Assembly (NCBI RefSeq): GCF_018139145.2
Contig: NC_059480.1
Coordinates: 18,476,428 to 18,540,427 of the forward strand
Direction of reading: 5' to 3'
Length of the DNA: 64,000 nt
From: Gymnogyps californianus
Taxonomy: Eukaryota; Chordata; Aves; Accipitriformes; Cathartidae
The notes beneath the pieces are model-generated. The model saw nothing but the letters and a program-made list of their open reading frames with translations. It ran no database searches and was not told the DNA's origin. Positions 20,601 to 34,278 of this stretch are shown here, one piece after another. The position numbers and the translations under genes were made by a program. Position 1 is the stretch's first letter; the number at the start of each line of letters is the position of its first letter.

Positions 20601-23600
20601 TGTCACGACATTTGCAATAAAATGAAACATTGCAGGATGTTCTTGATGCTCTTTCCAAAGCCATCCAAGTGGCTTGAATTCCTTTCATCTCTGGCATTTT
20701 ATTCTGTTTTTTTAATTCACAAATGTATTTGGTGTGAGGGGAAATGACTAGATACCTTGGGTAGCTCACTGTAAGGCTTGAGGGAAGGTCTGATCCCCAA
20801 GCAGTGTAGCTCTGTTGGAAAAACACCTTCTTGCAAATGGGACTGTCTCTCAGTAAAGCTGCGTTCCCTCGGCGCAGCTAATCACCGTACTGCTCTGAAG
20901 CATGGGGTGGCCCCACCTTCGTGGGGAGCACCATGCTGCTCCTGCGCTCCGATGGTGGGTGGCCTGGCAGCTGAAGGGAGGCAGCTCCATGGTTGGAGTG
21001 GGGCTGGACTGCACTCTCGGGTGCTGGGGGTTCCCGTGACACAGCTTTCTGTCTCCCTGATGCTCAGCCCTGCAGACATCTCACCATCTCCACTGGGACC
21101 TCTGGGCTTTATCAAGCCTGTACAGCTCTGCGTGCAAGCTCCGGGCCCCGGGTGGTGGGAGCAGCCGGGTGGCCTTCCTTGCTGTCCCCTCTCCTGCTCC
21201 TGTACAAGCTTCCTCTAGGATTGGTGGCTTATTGATGTGTAGGATGTTCTGCTGCTGAAAGAAACCCTCCGTGTAGGATGACTGTGGACAAGTCTGCTCC
21301 AGGAGAGACTGAGTAAGCTTGTTAGGTCCCCATGGAAGTTATTCACTGCCATTTGGGAGCCTGCCCGGCTTTCCAAGGGAAACAAGCCTTATGTAATTAT
21401 GCTTTGGCTTTTTGGAGAGTTCTTATCATGTAACCTTTGAACACATTGGCCAGTTTCAGCTGAGTCTGGGGAGTGGAGAGGGCTCGAATGTTTGTAGAAA
21501 TGGGTGGCCGAATAGATGCGATCAGCGTCACCATGAAGGGGAAGATGGCAGCACGAGTGTGGCTCTGTCCCAGGCACACACGCATGGGTGGTCAAGCTCC
21601 GGTGAGTTGGCATCTCGGAGCAGTTCAATGAGCTTGCAGGTATGGCTGATTTGGAGGAATACCCTGTGCTGCATGCTGCCCAATGCCCCGACCACGGCAC
21701 GTTCCTGTCGGTGCACGCTACCACCGTGTCTGACATCAGTCCAAGGGTATTCAAGGAATTCAAGGTAATGCTCCCCCATCAAGGTCACAGAAAAGAAATG
21801 TTTACGTCTGTAACTATTATAATTTTTTTTACCTTTTAACATTTTAAAAAAAAGAGGTACACGCAAGCCTGAGGTGTCACAGACACCGTGACTCCCTGGG
21901 AGTGAACGTCTGACTGCCGCTGGGCCCTGTGCCTGTTGTTGTTTATAAGCCTCTTGAACTATTCTTGCTACCCTTGGTGGCCGCGGAGCCCCAGGAGTGA
22001 TTTTACAGCCTGGCTCTTACTCCAGGGCCATTGGTGATCCTATATGCGTTACCTTTGATCACATGCTGTCCTGTCAGATTTTGCTGTGATGCAAGTCATC
22101 ATGACTGCATGACTGTAACATGGCCCCAATTAAAGTCAGTTGTACACTTTTTATTTCAAGGTACTTGGGAAATGTTCCCTGGAACACTGTAAATCAAAGG
22201 TTAATTACTTTTAAAAAAATATTAGTCCTATATCAAACCTCTGGGTAAACCCCTTACGGTTCGTAATCTAATTTCAGTAAACGGATCAAGAGAACATGGG
22301 TTTCAAGACTGAGCTGGAAAGCACTCTGGCATTCAGAGGTGCTTTCCATGACTTGTGCAAAGGTCCAGCCGCCCTCCTGGTGCACTTCCCAGCTCTGCCC
22401 TTCCAAGAGAAGGGGCACCTGAGACTCGAGCCCTTCCCATTTCTTTTTGGAAGGGCAACATGTCCTCTCTCTTCCTCTTTTTTTTTCAGTCCATTCTTGG
22501 TGGTGCTGGTGGGCCTGCAGACCCATGGGCTCATCCTTGCTCAGTCTCTCAGCTCTACACTAGATGTTGGAAATGAAGAGGTGATTTCTCTGGTTTATTG
22601 TTACTGCTGAGAGAGAGGGAGATAAAACTGATGCCTCATTTATTTACATTAAAATAAGAATCAGACTGGGACCCAGCTGCAGGAACAGAGAACTCAGCCT
22701 CGATGCCAAACGCGCACGTATTTCTGCCATACAGTTTGTACATAAAATTGAAACAATGGAGGGAAATATCTTTTATCCTAGTTTTCATTTTTATTTTAAA
22801 GCTAGGCAATGTGAACTCTACAATTTACCACGCCACGAAGCGCGCAGTCCTTTCCAGCGTATTACACAATGTGACAGGTTTATTACGCAGCCCTTCCCGT
22901 TGTGAAGAGAGATAGCTTTGCTCCCATAAAGAAGATGGTCTTGCTTGCGCTGCGTGGATGGGGTTTGTTCTGTGGGTTTATGGCACATTTGAAGCCCTGA
23001 GAGCATCTTGCTCGTCCAAATGACAAGTGCACTGTTTTGGCCCCAATTTAGGAAAGTAATTAGTGCCTGTTCTCACTCATTGGAATTAAAGCAGAAGGAT
23101 CAATATAATGATTGTGTATTTTATGCAGTGGAAAAACACTTATTAGAGTGGCTGTTTTTGCGCTGTGTTATTACCCCTCTCCTTTGTGTCATATTTTGAT
23201 GGATTTGCCTTAATTTCAGTTGTAATTTTCTTGGGTCAGGAGCGTTATCTCTATTGGCTGCGATGTGCCATTTGCCCTAATGGCAGTATATTAAAAAATA
23301 AAAAATAATTTACCTCTGTGTACTGTAGAGCAATCTGGGGGTGAGCAAGGGGACAAAGGGACCCACCATGGGACATAGGTTCTCATGTGATATTTGTAAC
23401 CAGCTAGGGAGGGAAGAAATGTCCCACTCCTTTGGAGTCCTGGTTTGCACACTGTGTCCAGAACCGAACACTTGTTTGACACCAGAGCTCTACGACAAAT
23501 GCGTAGTGGGGTTTGCACTGGAGCAGATGGAAACTTTCTCTAAGCATAATAGAGCAGCAGCCTCATCTACACATGTGCAGAATAGTTCATCAAAGACTAT

Positions 23601-24387
23601 TTGCATGTGGGGGACAGTTTCCCCTGTCTATGACTTGCTTCTAGATCGCTGGCTCCTCTCCAGTTAGCTCCTGGTTCAGAGGCTTCTGCTTAGCTAGGAG
23701 AGGAGGGACAGACTACTGGGAACGTTTAGGTCCTGGAAAGAGCCTGGAAAATGGTTGGAAGGACGATCAGTGGGCATGTCTGTGCATGCGACTCCTGTAA
23801 GGAAGACAGTAAGGGTTCTTCACACCTCTGTCTTCAGAGGGCATCAGTTTGCCCAGGCAGAGATGCGTATCCTTTGGGATGGAGAGCAGTGTGCTGGACT
23901 CCCTGGGAGCTCTCTTTTGTGGAGCTGTCTGGGATCTGGTGGGAATCTGTTTTCCATTTCAGGTAGTAGGGGTGAGTCACCTTTTTCAGTAGTGAGGAAA
24001 GGAAGGAGGATCTCAAGGGAATCAGCCATGTGTAAAGCTAGAGCTGTCTGTGTGGAGTGCTGTGCTTTTCTTATCCCTCTTGGATGTATTTTTTTCTAAA
24101 ATTTGACACTTTCTTACCTCTGCAAAAACCTAATAATATAAAACATCTCTTTACAATGAGATGCACGAAACAGCCCAGGGTAGTGTCTGGCTTGTGTTTT
24201 GCATCTCCAGGAGACATAAGTCATGGTATGGTCTGAATTCCTGCTAAGTCCTCTGCCAAAACTCAGGGAGAAGTGAATGGGTGAAAGAGTATGTTTGAGG
24301 GCTCAGCAGCCTCTCTACGGGGACAGTAACAACATGACAGTAGTAATTATACACTTAAAAAACCCATCCCTTTCTTTCTTTCTGCAG
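17662..24387 (+). other. DIS3L2: DIS3L2 intron, about 6.7 kb
   Basis: This intron runs from donor GTATGT to acceptor TTTCTTTCTGCAG. It includes GC-rich patches near 19950-20200 and 20860-21190, and an unidentified coding-like stretch near 21490-21830 that is described as a finding. A poly-T run lies near 18810-18824. No CR1 or other recognised repeat was seen. Overlapping open frames in the GC-rich patches look like stop-codon depletion, not genes. Confidence 0.88.
21490..21830 (+). other. Unidentified coding-like stretch in intron
   Basis: Two plus-strand frames read like protein in succession. The first, from about 21502, begins MGGRIDAISVTMKGKM and stops at about 21630. The second is in another frame, from about 21610, and includes EQFNELAGMADLEEYPVLH and a block ending SPRVFKEFK just before a GTAATG donor-like site at 21764. 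The second part has high GC at third codon positions and several CpGs. A frameshifted processed pseudogene, a cryptic exon or chance are all possible. The minus strand is open as well (21763-21389), so the strand is not certain. I do not recognise the protein, and there is no poly-A tail to prove retroposition. Confidence 0.2.
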
Positions 24388-24561
24388 GCAGTTGGCCAAA
24401 AGTCTTGGGCAGGCCGGGGAGATTGAGCCGGAAACGGAAGGGATCCTGACGGAGTACGGTGTGGATTTCTCTGACTTTCCTCCCGAAGCCCTGGAATGTC
24501 TTCCCCAGAGCCTGCCCTGGGTTATCTCACCGGGAGAGCTGGCCAAAAGAAGAGATTTAAG
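24388..24561 (+). CDS. DIS3L2: DIS3L2 exon, CSD2 and linker to RNB
   Basis: This 174-nt exon runs from acceptor TTTCTGCAG to donor TTAAG|GTAACG. Its first base completes the Gly codon from the previous exon, and it ends with two bases (AG) of an Arg codon. It encodes [18 protein letters not shown], then [12 protein letters not shown], then a Pro-rich block with ECLPQSLPW and finally KRRDL. The first 30 residues are practically invariant with human DIS3L2. They correspond to the conserved G.(I/V)GE.E.ET(E)..L...V segment that closes the second cold-shock domain in DIS3-family proteins. The LPQ.LPW helix leads into the RNB domain. Changes from human lie in the loop after the FSDF block (PPEA for SSEV), as expected for a surface region. 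Confidence 0.98.
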
Positions 24562-27500
24562 GTAACGACAAAAAGTGCTGTCTGACACTCCTTCTTGGGT
24601 TGGTGCAGGGTTGTGCTATTTTGTTTTGCTTTCATCACACTTTGAAAAGGCATTGACTTTATTACATGTATTGTATTACACGTTACCTGTGCTAGCATGG
24701 AAGGAAACTGCTTTTGAAAGTACCTGCAAACCCAGAAGATCAGTTATTTGGAGAAGTATTTTGTAGGCAAAGAGGCTTTTTCTCAAAAGAACTATTCAAA
24801 ACTGAAAATTTGGTGTTTGGCACCTAATCTGAAAGCTTTATGTTTTTGTCTGGAATGTATTACATATTTTAGTGGTAGTTTTATAGCAGAGATTTTCTAA
24901 ATGCCTGGCAGATCAAATGATCTTGGACATTGTTATTTTGAAACTTAAGCACAGGTAGAGACTGTCCTGTGTTTTCCTGTCTAGTCTCAACTTTTTTCTC
25001 TGTTTTGAAGAACTGGTGTCATGTGGAGTTTATGACAGCTCTTGATCAGGTTAGCAGCTGGCAAATGCAGTCCCTCCCTGCAGCCTGGCAACTCTGTGCT
25101 GTCTACCTACCTCACACTAGCCATCCCTGCAACTTAGTGATGTTCCACCAGCTTTCAGGAACTCCATGGTCTGTTGGGTGGTAGACACTCTGACATTGCT
25201 GGACTACCCAAAGCTAGTGGATTTGCTATGCTTCAAAGCGTCAGATTTCAGAGATGTCTTTACTAGAAAAGATTTAAAGACAAAAGAAAAGTACTTTGTT
25301 TAGAACCTCACTTTGCAATAAAGGAACGTGCAAGAAAGCAAAACAATAAATCCATTATTAAGATCGTATGGCATGTTCCACTCCCACCCTTGTTTATGCT
25401 AGAGCATCCTCTCTCAGTTGGCAGATTCATTGCTTTCTTGCATATTGCTGAGGTGAAACAGCACTATGAGCCTGATTCCTCAAGACACTGCACTGATACA
25501 AGCACCTGCATATATGTAACAAGCTCCTCTCCCTCTTAGTTTATGTGTGTTATTGGCATGGACATCAGCAATTTGAACGGGTAAGCCGGTAAACTGCAGC
25601 CATTTGTATCTGTACCCGGACTCCAGATGTTACTTTGGACCTAATCCTGCACTGTAGCCTGTAACCTCCTTACTGCTTCAGCTTTACTGGATTTCCATTG
25701 CCATACAATGGAATAATTCAGAGGAGAATCACGGTCCTGATTGACTAGTGGTAACATTCAGATACCAGATCCAGACTGTAAGCTTCAAGTAGCTTTAAAA
25801 AAAAAAGATACTGAATGCTGCAGTTCAGAAGTCACTGGAAAGTGCTTATTTTTATATTCTTGACTACATTTCAGTAGCATTCTCTGTTTCTTCTGACCAA
25901 GTTCTTTCAAGCAAATAAAGAGCTTGACTTGTCTCCAGTCAGACAATCAGTTTTGGAAACAAATTCCAAGTGCATTTCTTGCTTTTATTGCTGAATTATT
26001 ACACTGGGACTTATCAAGGTGATAACAATTTTGCAGTTAAGCCATTTAAATCCCTCTCTGCCCCTTCCCGACCACAGTGCACACTACAAAGTAGATTTCC
26101 TTTTGATCCTCTCAAATATAAACATTTAACAGTCAAAGTTTTTAAGACAATTATTTGAGCTTAATTTACTAATCCTTTTAATGTCAACTGCCACACCGCT
26201 GACTAACTAGTCTGTGGTCTAAACACATATGGAGATAACATGAGACTTCTAGTTATGGAAAGTAAAATACAGATGAGTCGTCTTTTTTGTTTCCTCACAG
26301 CGAGAGGTTTGTCTACCCAGAAACAGATGAGTTTTATTAGTAAATGTAGCGTGAATCGTAGCTGAGTGGAGTCCTGCAGTTGGAGACCTGGCCGCCATCT
26401 CTTCTGGTCTCACCCATCAGACCTTGAGAGACTGTTCTTGACAAGTCCCAAGGTAGCTCGGCTTTAACTTGGTATTAAATATTAGCTTTCATATTGTCAG
26501 CAATAAGTGCGTTGTGATCTGCAGTGTCGTACAAATAGTGGGTACACACTGGCCCGGGCTGGCGTCCAGAGGAAGACACCTGAACCTGTGTATCTGGTCT
26601 GGGTGCACACGGGAGTTGTGCCTTTGTTTTCCAGGGGAGCTCACACCGTGTTCAATGGCACCTGCCTCTGTGAGTGCCCATCTTTGCTGTACTTTGTGCA
26701 TGTTAATCTGTCAGGCTCCTCAGATTACTGTACAGTACTCTGAGAGTACAATATAAGATAAATTACAGTGAAATAAAGACTCATCTTTTCTCCTGAAACA
26801 GCCATGTTAACACTTCTAAATAGTTCATCCTAATTCAGTTTACGCATTGTTCACCTGACTAGAGTAAACACATATTAGAGTTTGGCTTAAAATACTTTCA
26901 TCTCTAGTAAATCCTCTCCAGTTCTGTAACATAGTGCTGTAAATTTTCTAGTGTCACGCATTAAGCTTTTGGGACTTGGAACTGAGACCCGAGCAAAGTC
27001 TTGGGTTTTTGGGTGTTTCCTCTTCCTGAGATAACTTTTCCTTGTCTCCTTTCATCACGGGAAACGACCCTTTCCTCCTCAAAAGGTAACTTCTGCATTC
27101 TGCTAACCAGTGTCCCGAGTGTGGTCGGGTCTGTTTGTGAGTCAGTGTATAGAGCACGGAGGTAGAGATTCTGCACTGGAGGCATTTGTGAGTGTAGTTT
27201 TAGATGAAAGTGAGACAATGTGTTTCACCAAGCTGCTGAGGCTGGGCAAGAGGAGGGAAGGATATTTTGTCCATGCCATCTTGTAAATATGTTCCTTGAT
27301 CTTCCTGCAAGTCTTTCAGTTTTACAGGAAGCCTGTTCTTGCCATGCATAGTCTGTTTGGATAGCAACTGTGATCTCACCTACATAGCCTGTGCAGAATT
27401 GCTTCCAAGAGGTCTTTTTTTTTTTTCTCATTTCTCCAGTAATGGCACACAAAGAAAGGTTTACATAATATTTTAATATTACTTAAGGCAGAAAAGATCC

Positions 27501-28866
27501 AAACCTCGTGGATGGCTTTGAAATCTGTTAGCTGATTTAACTCTCTGCTCTGCCACTAGTGCACAGTTTTGCCATGGACATCTGCGTTTTACCTGCATGG
27601 GTTTATCTTTTTGTAAAATTAGGCAAGTATTTCACAGGCACTCCCAGCTTACTTGTTTGTAAAGAGCACCAAAAACTTCTAATGAAAAGCACTAGGCAAG
27701 TATTAGGTGTTGGCTTTGCATACTGCAGTTGTATTTTATAGAGAGCGTGAAGTTTCATAAAGTATCAGGATAGCGTGGTTGAGGAAATTTCCCTTCCAGA
27801 GACTTTAAATGTGATAATACAGATAGGACCAGAGCTCTCATTTTATTATTCAGGTTGACTGGATTTGGTATTTTTTCATTAGAAGTTTGAGAAGTGTTTG
27901 GTTTCTGCTTTTAGAGAAACATTGGAGGATTAGTGTCATAGAGACAAATTTTGATGGATGCAAAGTTTCAACCATTTTTCCGGTCTTTTCCAGTGTTTCA
28001 ACATGTAATTTTCATTTCCTTGTTTGCTTTGCTTTGCACTTAGTGTTTCAATGGTGTGGGACAAAATACAGCCCCTGAACAGAAGAGGGGTCAGGGCAAA
28101 GGAGGAAATGCAAATTTCAGAGGTGGGTGCAGGAGACGGGGGCTGGAAGAGGAGGCCATTTGAAGAGGTGTAGCCAGGAATCTAAGAAACCCAAAAGCTA
28201 TTTCTAAGACTTGTTCCAAATGTTTCTAATTTCATTCATATCTTTTTGTTTCCTTTACTGCTTAACTAGGACAAGAAACTAAAGCCAGGAAAGTCCAATC
28301 ATAGTGGGAAACAAAAACCTAAATATTGGAGAGAGAAAAAAGGCCGTTCTTTGCAAAGCAGTTCTGCCTTTTGCTTGTCTCCCATTGTTGGTGTTACTGT
28401 GGAAAATGTATAACATCACTCTTTTGGAAAGCGCTAGAGCCTGTTCAAGTAGAGATGGTTTATATAGTCTAACATGGAAGAACTTGAGGATATCTATTTC
28501 TTTACCATTTGCCTAATAAGTGAGCCTGTTGACCTCCGCTGGACTATTACAAATGTGAAACTTGGCACTCAAAATTGCTTGCTCTAAATTTTCCAGTTGC
28601 TTTCTCTTTTTCCATTTGATGTCATCCTGCCAACTAGTGATTTTATTATTATAAACAGGACATTGTATTCACTTTTAAGAAGAAATATGAAGCTGAAGGT
28701 AAAATTACAAACTGCAGTTTCTCAGCTGGCAAAATACGAAACAATGAGCTAAAAATACTGAGCAGAGAAAGGGTGCTGTGGCAAGAAACTCTGAAATATC
28801 TACAAGATGGATGTGGTCTGAGGAGCAGAAACTGACTTCAACTGAGCAGCTCTGAACTCCTGAGAG

Positions 28867-29705
28867 TGACCAAATGGTTGAGGTTGGAAGGCACCTCTGG
28901 AGATCATCTACTCCAACCCCCTTGCTCAAAGCAGGGTCAACTAGAGCAGGCTGCTCAGGGCTGTGTCCATTTGGGGTCTGGATATCTCCAAAGACGGAGA
29001 TTCCATCACCCCTCTGAGGAACGTGGCCTGGGGTTCAATCACGCTTACACTAAAAACGTGGGCGTTTTTTACCTTTAAATGGAATCTCCTGTATTTTGTG
29101 CCCATTGCCTCTTGTCCTGTTGCTGGATACCACTGAGAAGAATCTGGCTCTGTCTTCTTTACTCCCTACCATCAGGTACATTTTCACATTGATAAGATCT
29201 CCCTGCCTGAGCCTTCTCTTCTCGAAGCTGAACAGTCCCAGCTCTCTCAGCCTCTCCTTGTAGGTTGGATGCTCCAATTCCTTAATCATCATTGAGGCCC
29301 TTCAGCAAACTTGCACCAGTATGTTGATGTCTTCCTGGTACTGGGGAGCCCAGAACTGGACACAGCACTCCAGCTGTGGTCTCACCAGTGCCAAGTAGAG
29401 GGGAAGGATTGAAGGACTGCATCTCTTGACCTGCTGGCCACACTCTTCCTAATGCAGCCCAGAAGGCTGTTGGCCGCCTTTCCTACAATGGCATGTTGTT
29501 GGTTCATATTCAACTTGTCCATCAGGACCCCAGGTCCTTTTCTGCCAAGCTGCTTTCCAGCTGGTTGGTCCCCAGCCTGTGCTGGTGCACAGGGTTATTC
29601 CTCCCCATGTGCAGGACTTCGCTTTTCCCTTTGAGCTTCATGAGATTCCCATCAGCCCATTTCTCTGCCGAGGTCCCTCTGAATCGCAGCATAACTGTCC
29701 ATTCC
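28867..29705 (-). mobile_element. CR1 LINE fragment, minus strand
   Basis: Reading the plus strand, the segment opens with the GGTTGGAAGGCACCTCTGGA block, typical of the reverse complement of the CR1 3' end. It continues through blocks matching the CR1 ORF2 terminus. On the minus strand, 29292-29050 translates to RLRELGLFSFEKRRLRQGDL and then SVVSSNRTRGNGHK. Further 5', around 29650-29530, it gives NLMKLKGKSEVLHMGRNNP, which is the end of the CR1 reverse transcriptase. It is 5'-truncated, as CR1 copies usually are, with frameshifts and stops, so it cannot be mobile. The 5' limit near 29705 is judged by where similarity to the CR1 pattern fades. Confidence 0.93.
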
Positions 29706-32099
29706 TCCCACGAGGCTACAAGGCCTGGAGGGCATCGGACCAGGGGACAGCAAGGATCCACTGCATTGGCAGGAGACAATTAATGCTCACTTGCTTCCTT
29801 TGCAGGGCAGAGTTAATGAACTTTGCTCTTGCAGGCAAAGAGCTCTAATGCAACGAAGCTTTCAGTTAAAATTTGGATCTTGGTATTTTAGCATGTGACC
29901 TCAATTGCAGCTGAGCTAAAGCTATCCAAGTTATTGAAGGCTAAATAGTGATTTTGGCTGCCCATTCAGAAATGTAACATCCTTCCTTTGGTTGATAAGA
30001 AGAGTGGAGGTGCTCTGCTGTGTCTTTGTGTCCACTGTGGAGGGAAGCTCTGTAGCACTGTTTGTAACTGGAAGGCGCTGGCAGCAGGACAGTACCTGCA
30101 CTGCAGTTCTGCCCACTGTTTATTTATTTCTTGAGGAGTGTTACAGCTGGTAACAGGGATTAGCAGTACTTATAGTAAAGGTTTGACAGCATGCTCTTTG
30201 ATGTAGATGCCCGAGGAGATTATTGGCTGATAAAATTAGAGGTGATGGTAAAAATGGCAGCCTTGAGCAGCACAAGGGGTGTTGGAGGAAAGGAGTCAGC
30301 CTCTGAAACAGATGTCTTTTCAAGGCAGGTGGACGACTTTTGTTAGAAATGAGTGCAAGTCAGATAAAACATCATTAAACAGCTTGTTTCCTGGAGATTT
30401 TCCACTACAAAAAGCTAGTGTTAAGTAGAGCAAGACTTACTCAGCTATAATAGGATATGTAAAAATGCTCTGGTTTCTGATGGAAACTGAGAAATGACTT
30501 GTTTAGCAAACGTATAAGCAACATTGCCACAGACCTGACTGTTATCTTGGCGTGGAGTGGAGGCACAAACAGGGCCAGATTATGATCTCTGCCCTCTCAC
30601 TGAGCTGTTCTGTGACTGATTTAATGCTCTCCATAGGGAGATACAAGGCATACAAAGGATTACTCAGTGGTGTCTAAGGATATCAGATCCAGTCCCTCTC
30701 TAACAGGATTGATTCCAGAAGATGGTGATGATGGCTATACCTGCTCTGGGTGGTACTGCTGTCCAGGCAGTCTGGGGAACGTTACCCTTCTTGGGTTGGT
30801 GAGGAGAGCACGCATTAGCTCCATCCTCACCCATTAGCTGAGTAAGTAAAACTGTATAAATATGGTGCTGCTGTCAGAGTGATGCGATTCAGCTCCTTGC
30901 TTCTGGTTGGCTTCTTCAAGTCCTCCTCTCTGTTTTCATAACATTTTCTACTACACTATAGCTACAGCAATTGTGGTGACGCTGTTTTGTACAAAATGAT
31001 GCATGGTCTTTGCTCTCAGATGCTGTTGTTACCAGTGGCTGGTGTACATAGACACACTGGCAACTTCACTGGTGTTTTTCCTTACAGGAAGGCACATGTG
31101 GACATTGGAAGTGCAGCTTCAAGCGGAATTGGTGGTATGTAGTTGGACAGGATTATGGCGTTCTGATCTTGTAGGCCATCAAAACTAAGCTTGCTTAGTT
31201 AAGAATCTGTTTAGTTGTGGAAAACAGTAATAACTTTTGCAACTAGGTTGTTATACATACAGTCTTGTTCCTGCCTGGCTGCCTGTTTTATGGAGAGAAA
31301 TGGAGAGAATAACAGAGGACGATGAGGATAAAATCTTAAATCAGTTTGAGAACATGTCCATTTCTTACTGGATTCCACTGGATCGCAAGGTGGGCTTTTG
31401 ACGAGCAGAAGAAAGTACCCTATCCTCTCATGTTTATATATGTTAAGTGGCCCAGTTCAGGTGTTTCAAATACTGCCACTTTCCTTGATATCACGGTGCT
31501 TTTCTGGTGCCCTTCTCTCGCTACAGGTCAGATAGCACGGGGGTAGATAGGAGATGAAGGATCCAAGTCCTGGTGTCAACCCAGGTATCTGTCTCTGATG
31601 CAGTAGATGAAGAAACCCAGAACTTCCTCAGTAGATGAGGCAGTATATCCCCGCTGTGGTATTTCAGGGCTGATCACTGATCACTAGGACAGGCTGGTCA
31701 TTACAAGGAACAATATTTTCCTCGTGGCTCCATTCTGATGGAGTGGTCTGAAGCATGCTTTGACCTGTCCATCTGCCCTGAAGTTTTTGGGTGATTGGAT
31801 CCTTGTTCCCAGGTTATTCTCAGATCCTCGCTCTCTAAAAAGAAAAAAAGAAAAATCACGATATAGATGGCACACATGCAGGTGTATGAGGCAGGGTTGT
31901 ACTGGAGGTATCACAGCATGGATTAGAAGTGGGGCAGTCCGGAAAAGACTAACAAAAATAATCTGGGAGATGAGGGATTGATTTAGAAGGAAGGATTAAC
32001 TGTTCAATATGCATTTGCCAACACTGAAACTAGAAGTTTGTGAAAGATATAGTAGTTGATAGTTAAAATATGTGGACCAAAATGAATCAATGAGAATCA

Positions 32100-32357
32100 T
32101 TTAAGGTGGCGGGAGGATAGAAAGGGGTGTTGTGAGGACAAGTAAGGTAAAACAAAGAGGAAACCTTTCCTGTCCAACCTAAAATACTCTGTAGCTTAGA
32201 CTGCTAAAGAAAGTATTGGAAAATCCATCACTAAAGATGCTTAATACTATACTGGAGAAAGCCCTTGCAAATGTATTGTCATGAGTAGTCCAGCTCTGAC
32301 CTATGGGGGTTGGATGACCTAATGTCTCTTCCATTTCTAGCTCTGTGCATCTATGAT
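32100..32357 (+). mobile_element. Old CR1/L3-like LINE 3' end
   Basis: The end of this segment has the characteristic 3' terminus of CR1-clade LINEs: GGGGTTGGATGACCTAATGT, then TTCCATTTCTAGCTCTG and the terminal CTATGATT. The body upstream (from about 32150, AAACCTTTCCTGTCCAACC) is highly diverged, so the 5' limit is a guess. It is much older than the other two copies. Confidence 0.6.
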
Positions 32358-34278
32358 TAAAGTAGTTTATATAATGCAAGTGCATTTTCAATTACACTCC
32401 ACCTTCTTGCGTGGGATAGTGGTGGTGCAGAGACCTCATTATATTTGTGGCACAATTACAGCATGACTTGTAGGAAATACTGCTGGTACTTGGTCTCTCA
32501 GAGGATCTGATCTCATTTATATATATGTTGGCTTTTCAAGCCTTTTAGGTATGTTACAAGACTGCAGTGCTCTTTTTTCCGTCTTCCTCCTTACTTGGAG
32601 GCCATAAATATATAGAAGGAATAATTGATTCTGGTTCGGCAATCCAATGAGCAGTCCTTGGTGAAAATGTAAATGTTTATTGTTGTAGATGTGTAATACA
32701 TCAGGATTCATTGTCAGCTGCTCTCTTGGACCAAGGTCTGTTTTCTGAACCAGAACAGGACATTAGCTAAAACATAAACACAGAGAAATTAAGAAGAACA
32801 CTACTGACTTGATGTAGAAAGTTGGGCTTTCAGTGCATTTTATGCTGTGCTGGATTTTTGTGGGGCTTATAACAATTAGTGTTTGGAGGGGGCAGTTTTT
32901 GCTTGCAATTATTTCATAATTTCATTTCATTTTGAAATTTATGCACCATGCAAAAAGAGTTTTGTGATGTGTCAAGTGTCTTTGTCGTTGTGTTACAGGG
33001 CATTCAGAGTGCCGTCAGAGATTTGTCAGGGTACTTCTGTTGCATGGATATTTTTTTAATATATTCCTTTTAAGAATCTGTCTTGGAAGGAGCCACTCTG
33101 GGGTTTTAACTAAAATTTGCCAGCATCAAGTGTGACAAATGTGGTAGACACTACACGTAATGGATGTCTTTAGGAGTGGGATGTTGAAGTCTCTAAAATG
33201 TTCAAGCACTGATTGTACTCTGAAATTTCTCCCTGAGAAAGAGTACTTCATCCCAGTTTGAGTGATGAACGTCAGTGGAATTGGTCCCATGCTTATTGGC
33301 ACTTTATAACAAACCTGCGCAGCCACCATGGTCGAGCTGGGTTTACTTGTGATTGAAGAATGAGATTGATTTTTGTGGTTGCCATAACAATTGGACTGTT
33401 GTGTGAAAAAATGTTAGTAGCGTTCACTGGAGTGAGTTGACAGCTGTAGGATGCCTGTTCCCAAATTAAAACAACTGTTTCCAGCTCTGAGAAATGATGT
33501 CTGTTTAACTTTTGCGAGATGGAGCTCAGCAGGGTCTTAGAAATGACCTGAAGAGCTTAAAGATTCTAAAAGTGCCTTTGCTGTGCTTAATTTTAAAATG
33601 CCAGCTTTGAGCTGGAGTTAATAAGGGTAAACCAGGAGGCTGAGCTTTCACTCCCACCAGGCTATTGTATGTACTCACAAAGTGGAGAGAACAGGACAAT
33701 CTACGGAGTCCCTAGAAGAATGTAAATGCGTTGCAAGTGTCTAGACATGCAGTCACTCGTACTGTAAATGTTTTAGCACTGACATACGCAAGTTTGAAGA
33801 AGGCTTGCACTGCCTAAACTTTAATAAACAAAATGATGGTCATTACTGTCTCACCTCCAGCTGCAGCAGTCTGGCCTTTGGAAATAGGCTAACGCTTCTG
33901 CAAAAGATTCAGCTTGGTCCTTCAGGAGCTGTTGGATGACTGGAGGGACTGTGGGCTGTGAGCGCTGAGCCTGGGGCAGGGCAGGATGGTCAGCATGTGG
34001 GTAGCCACTGAGCTGCTTGAATCTTCAGTCGTGCAGTGTTTGTGTGCTGGGAATTCACAGGCCACCTTTTCCAGGCTAGTGGGTGCTGTGGCTTCTGGTC
34101 TGTTCTTTGTTCTCTTTTGTAGTTGTTTTGGACGTATTGGTTTTCATGAATGACCAGTAAACATTGCAGGAGACTGCTTCAGTCTAAAAGTTGCCCTTGG
34201 GAGAGAGTCAGGATGGGGAGGTAAATAAGGTAATTAAGTCCGGGCACCTTAATTCTATCAGCTTCCTGAGAAGGGGAA

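Noticed and set aside
20778..21235. 146-codon plus-strand open frame and its overlaps
   Set aside because: It lies in a GC-rich, stop-poor patch with an open frame on the other strand too; the protein composition is not gene-like and no family is recognised.
29522..29779. Minus-strand open frame as a small gene
   Set aside because: It matches the end of the CR1 reverse transcriptase and belongs to the truncated minus-strand CR1.
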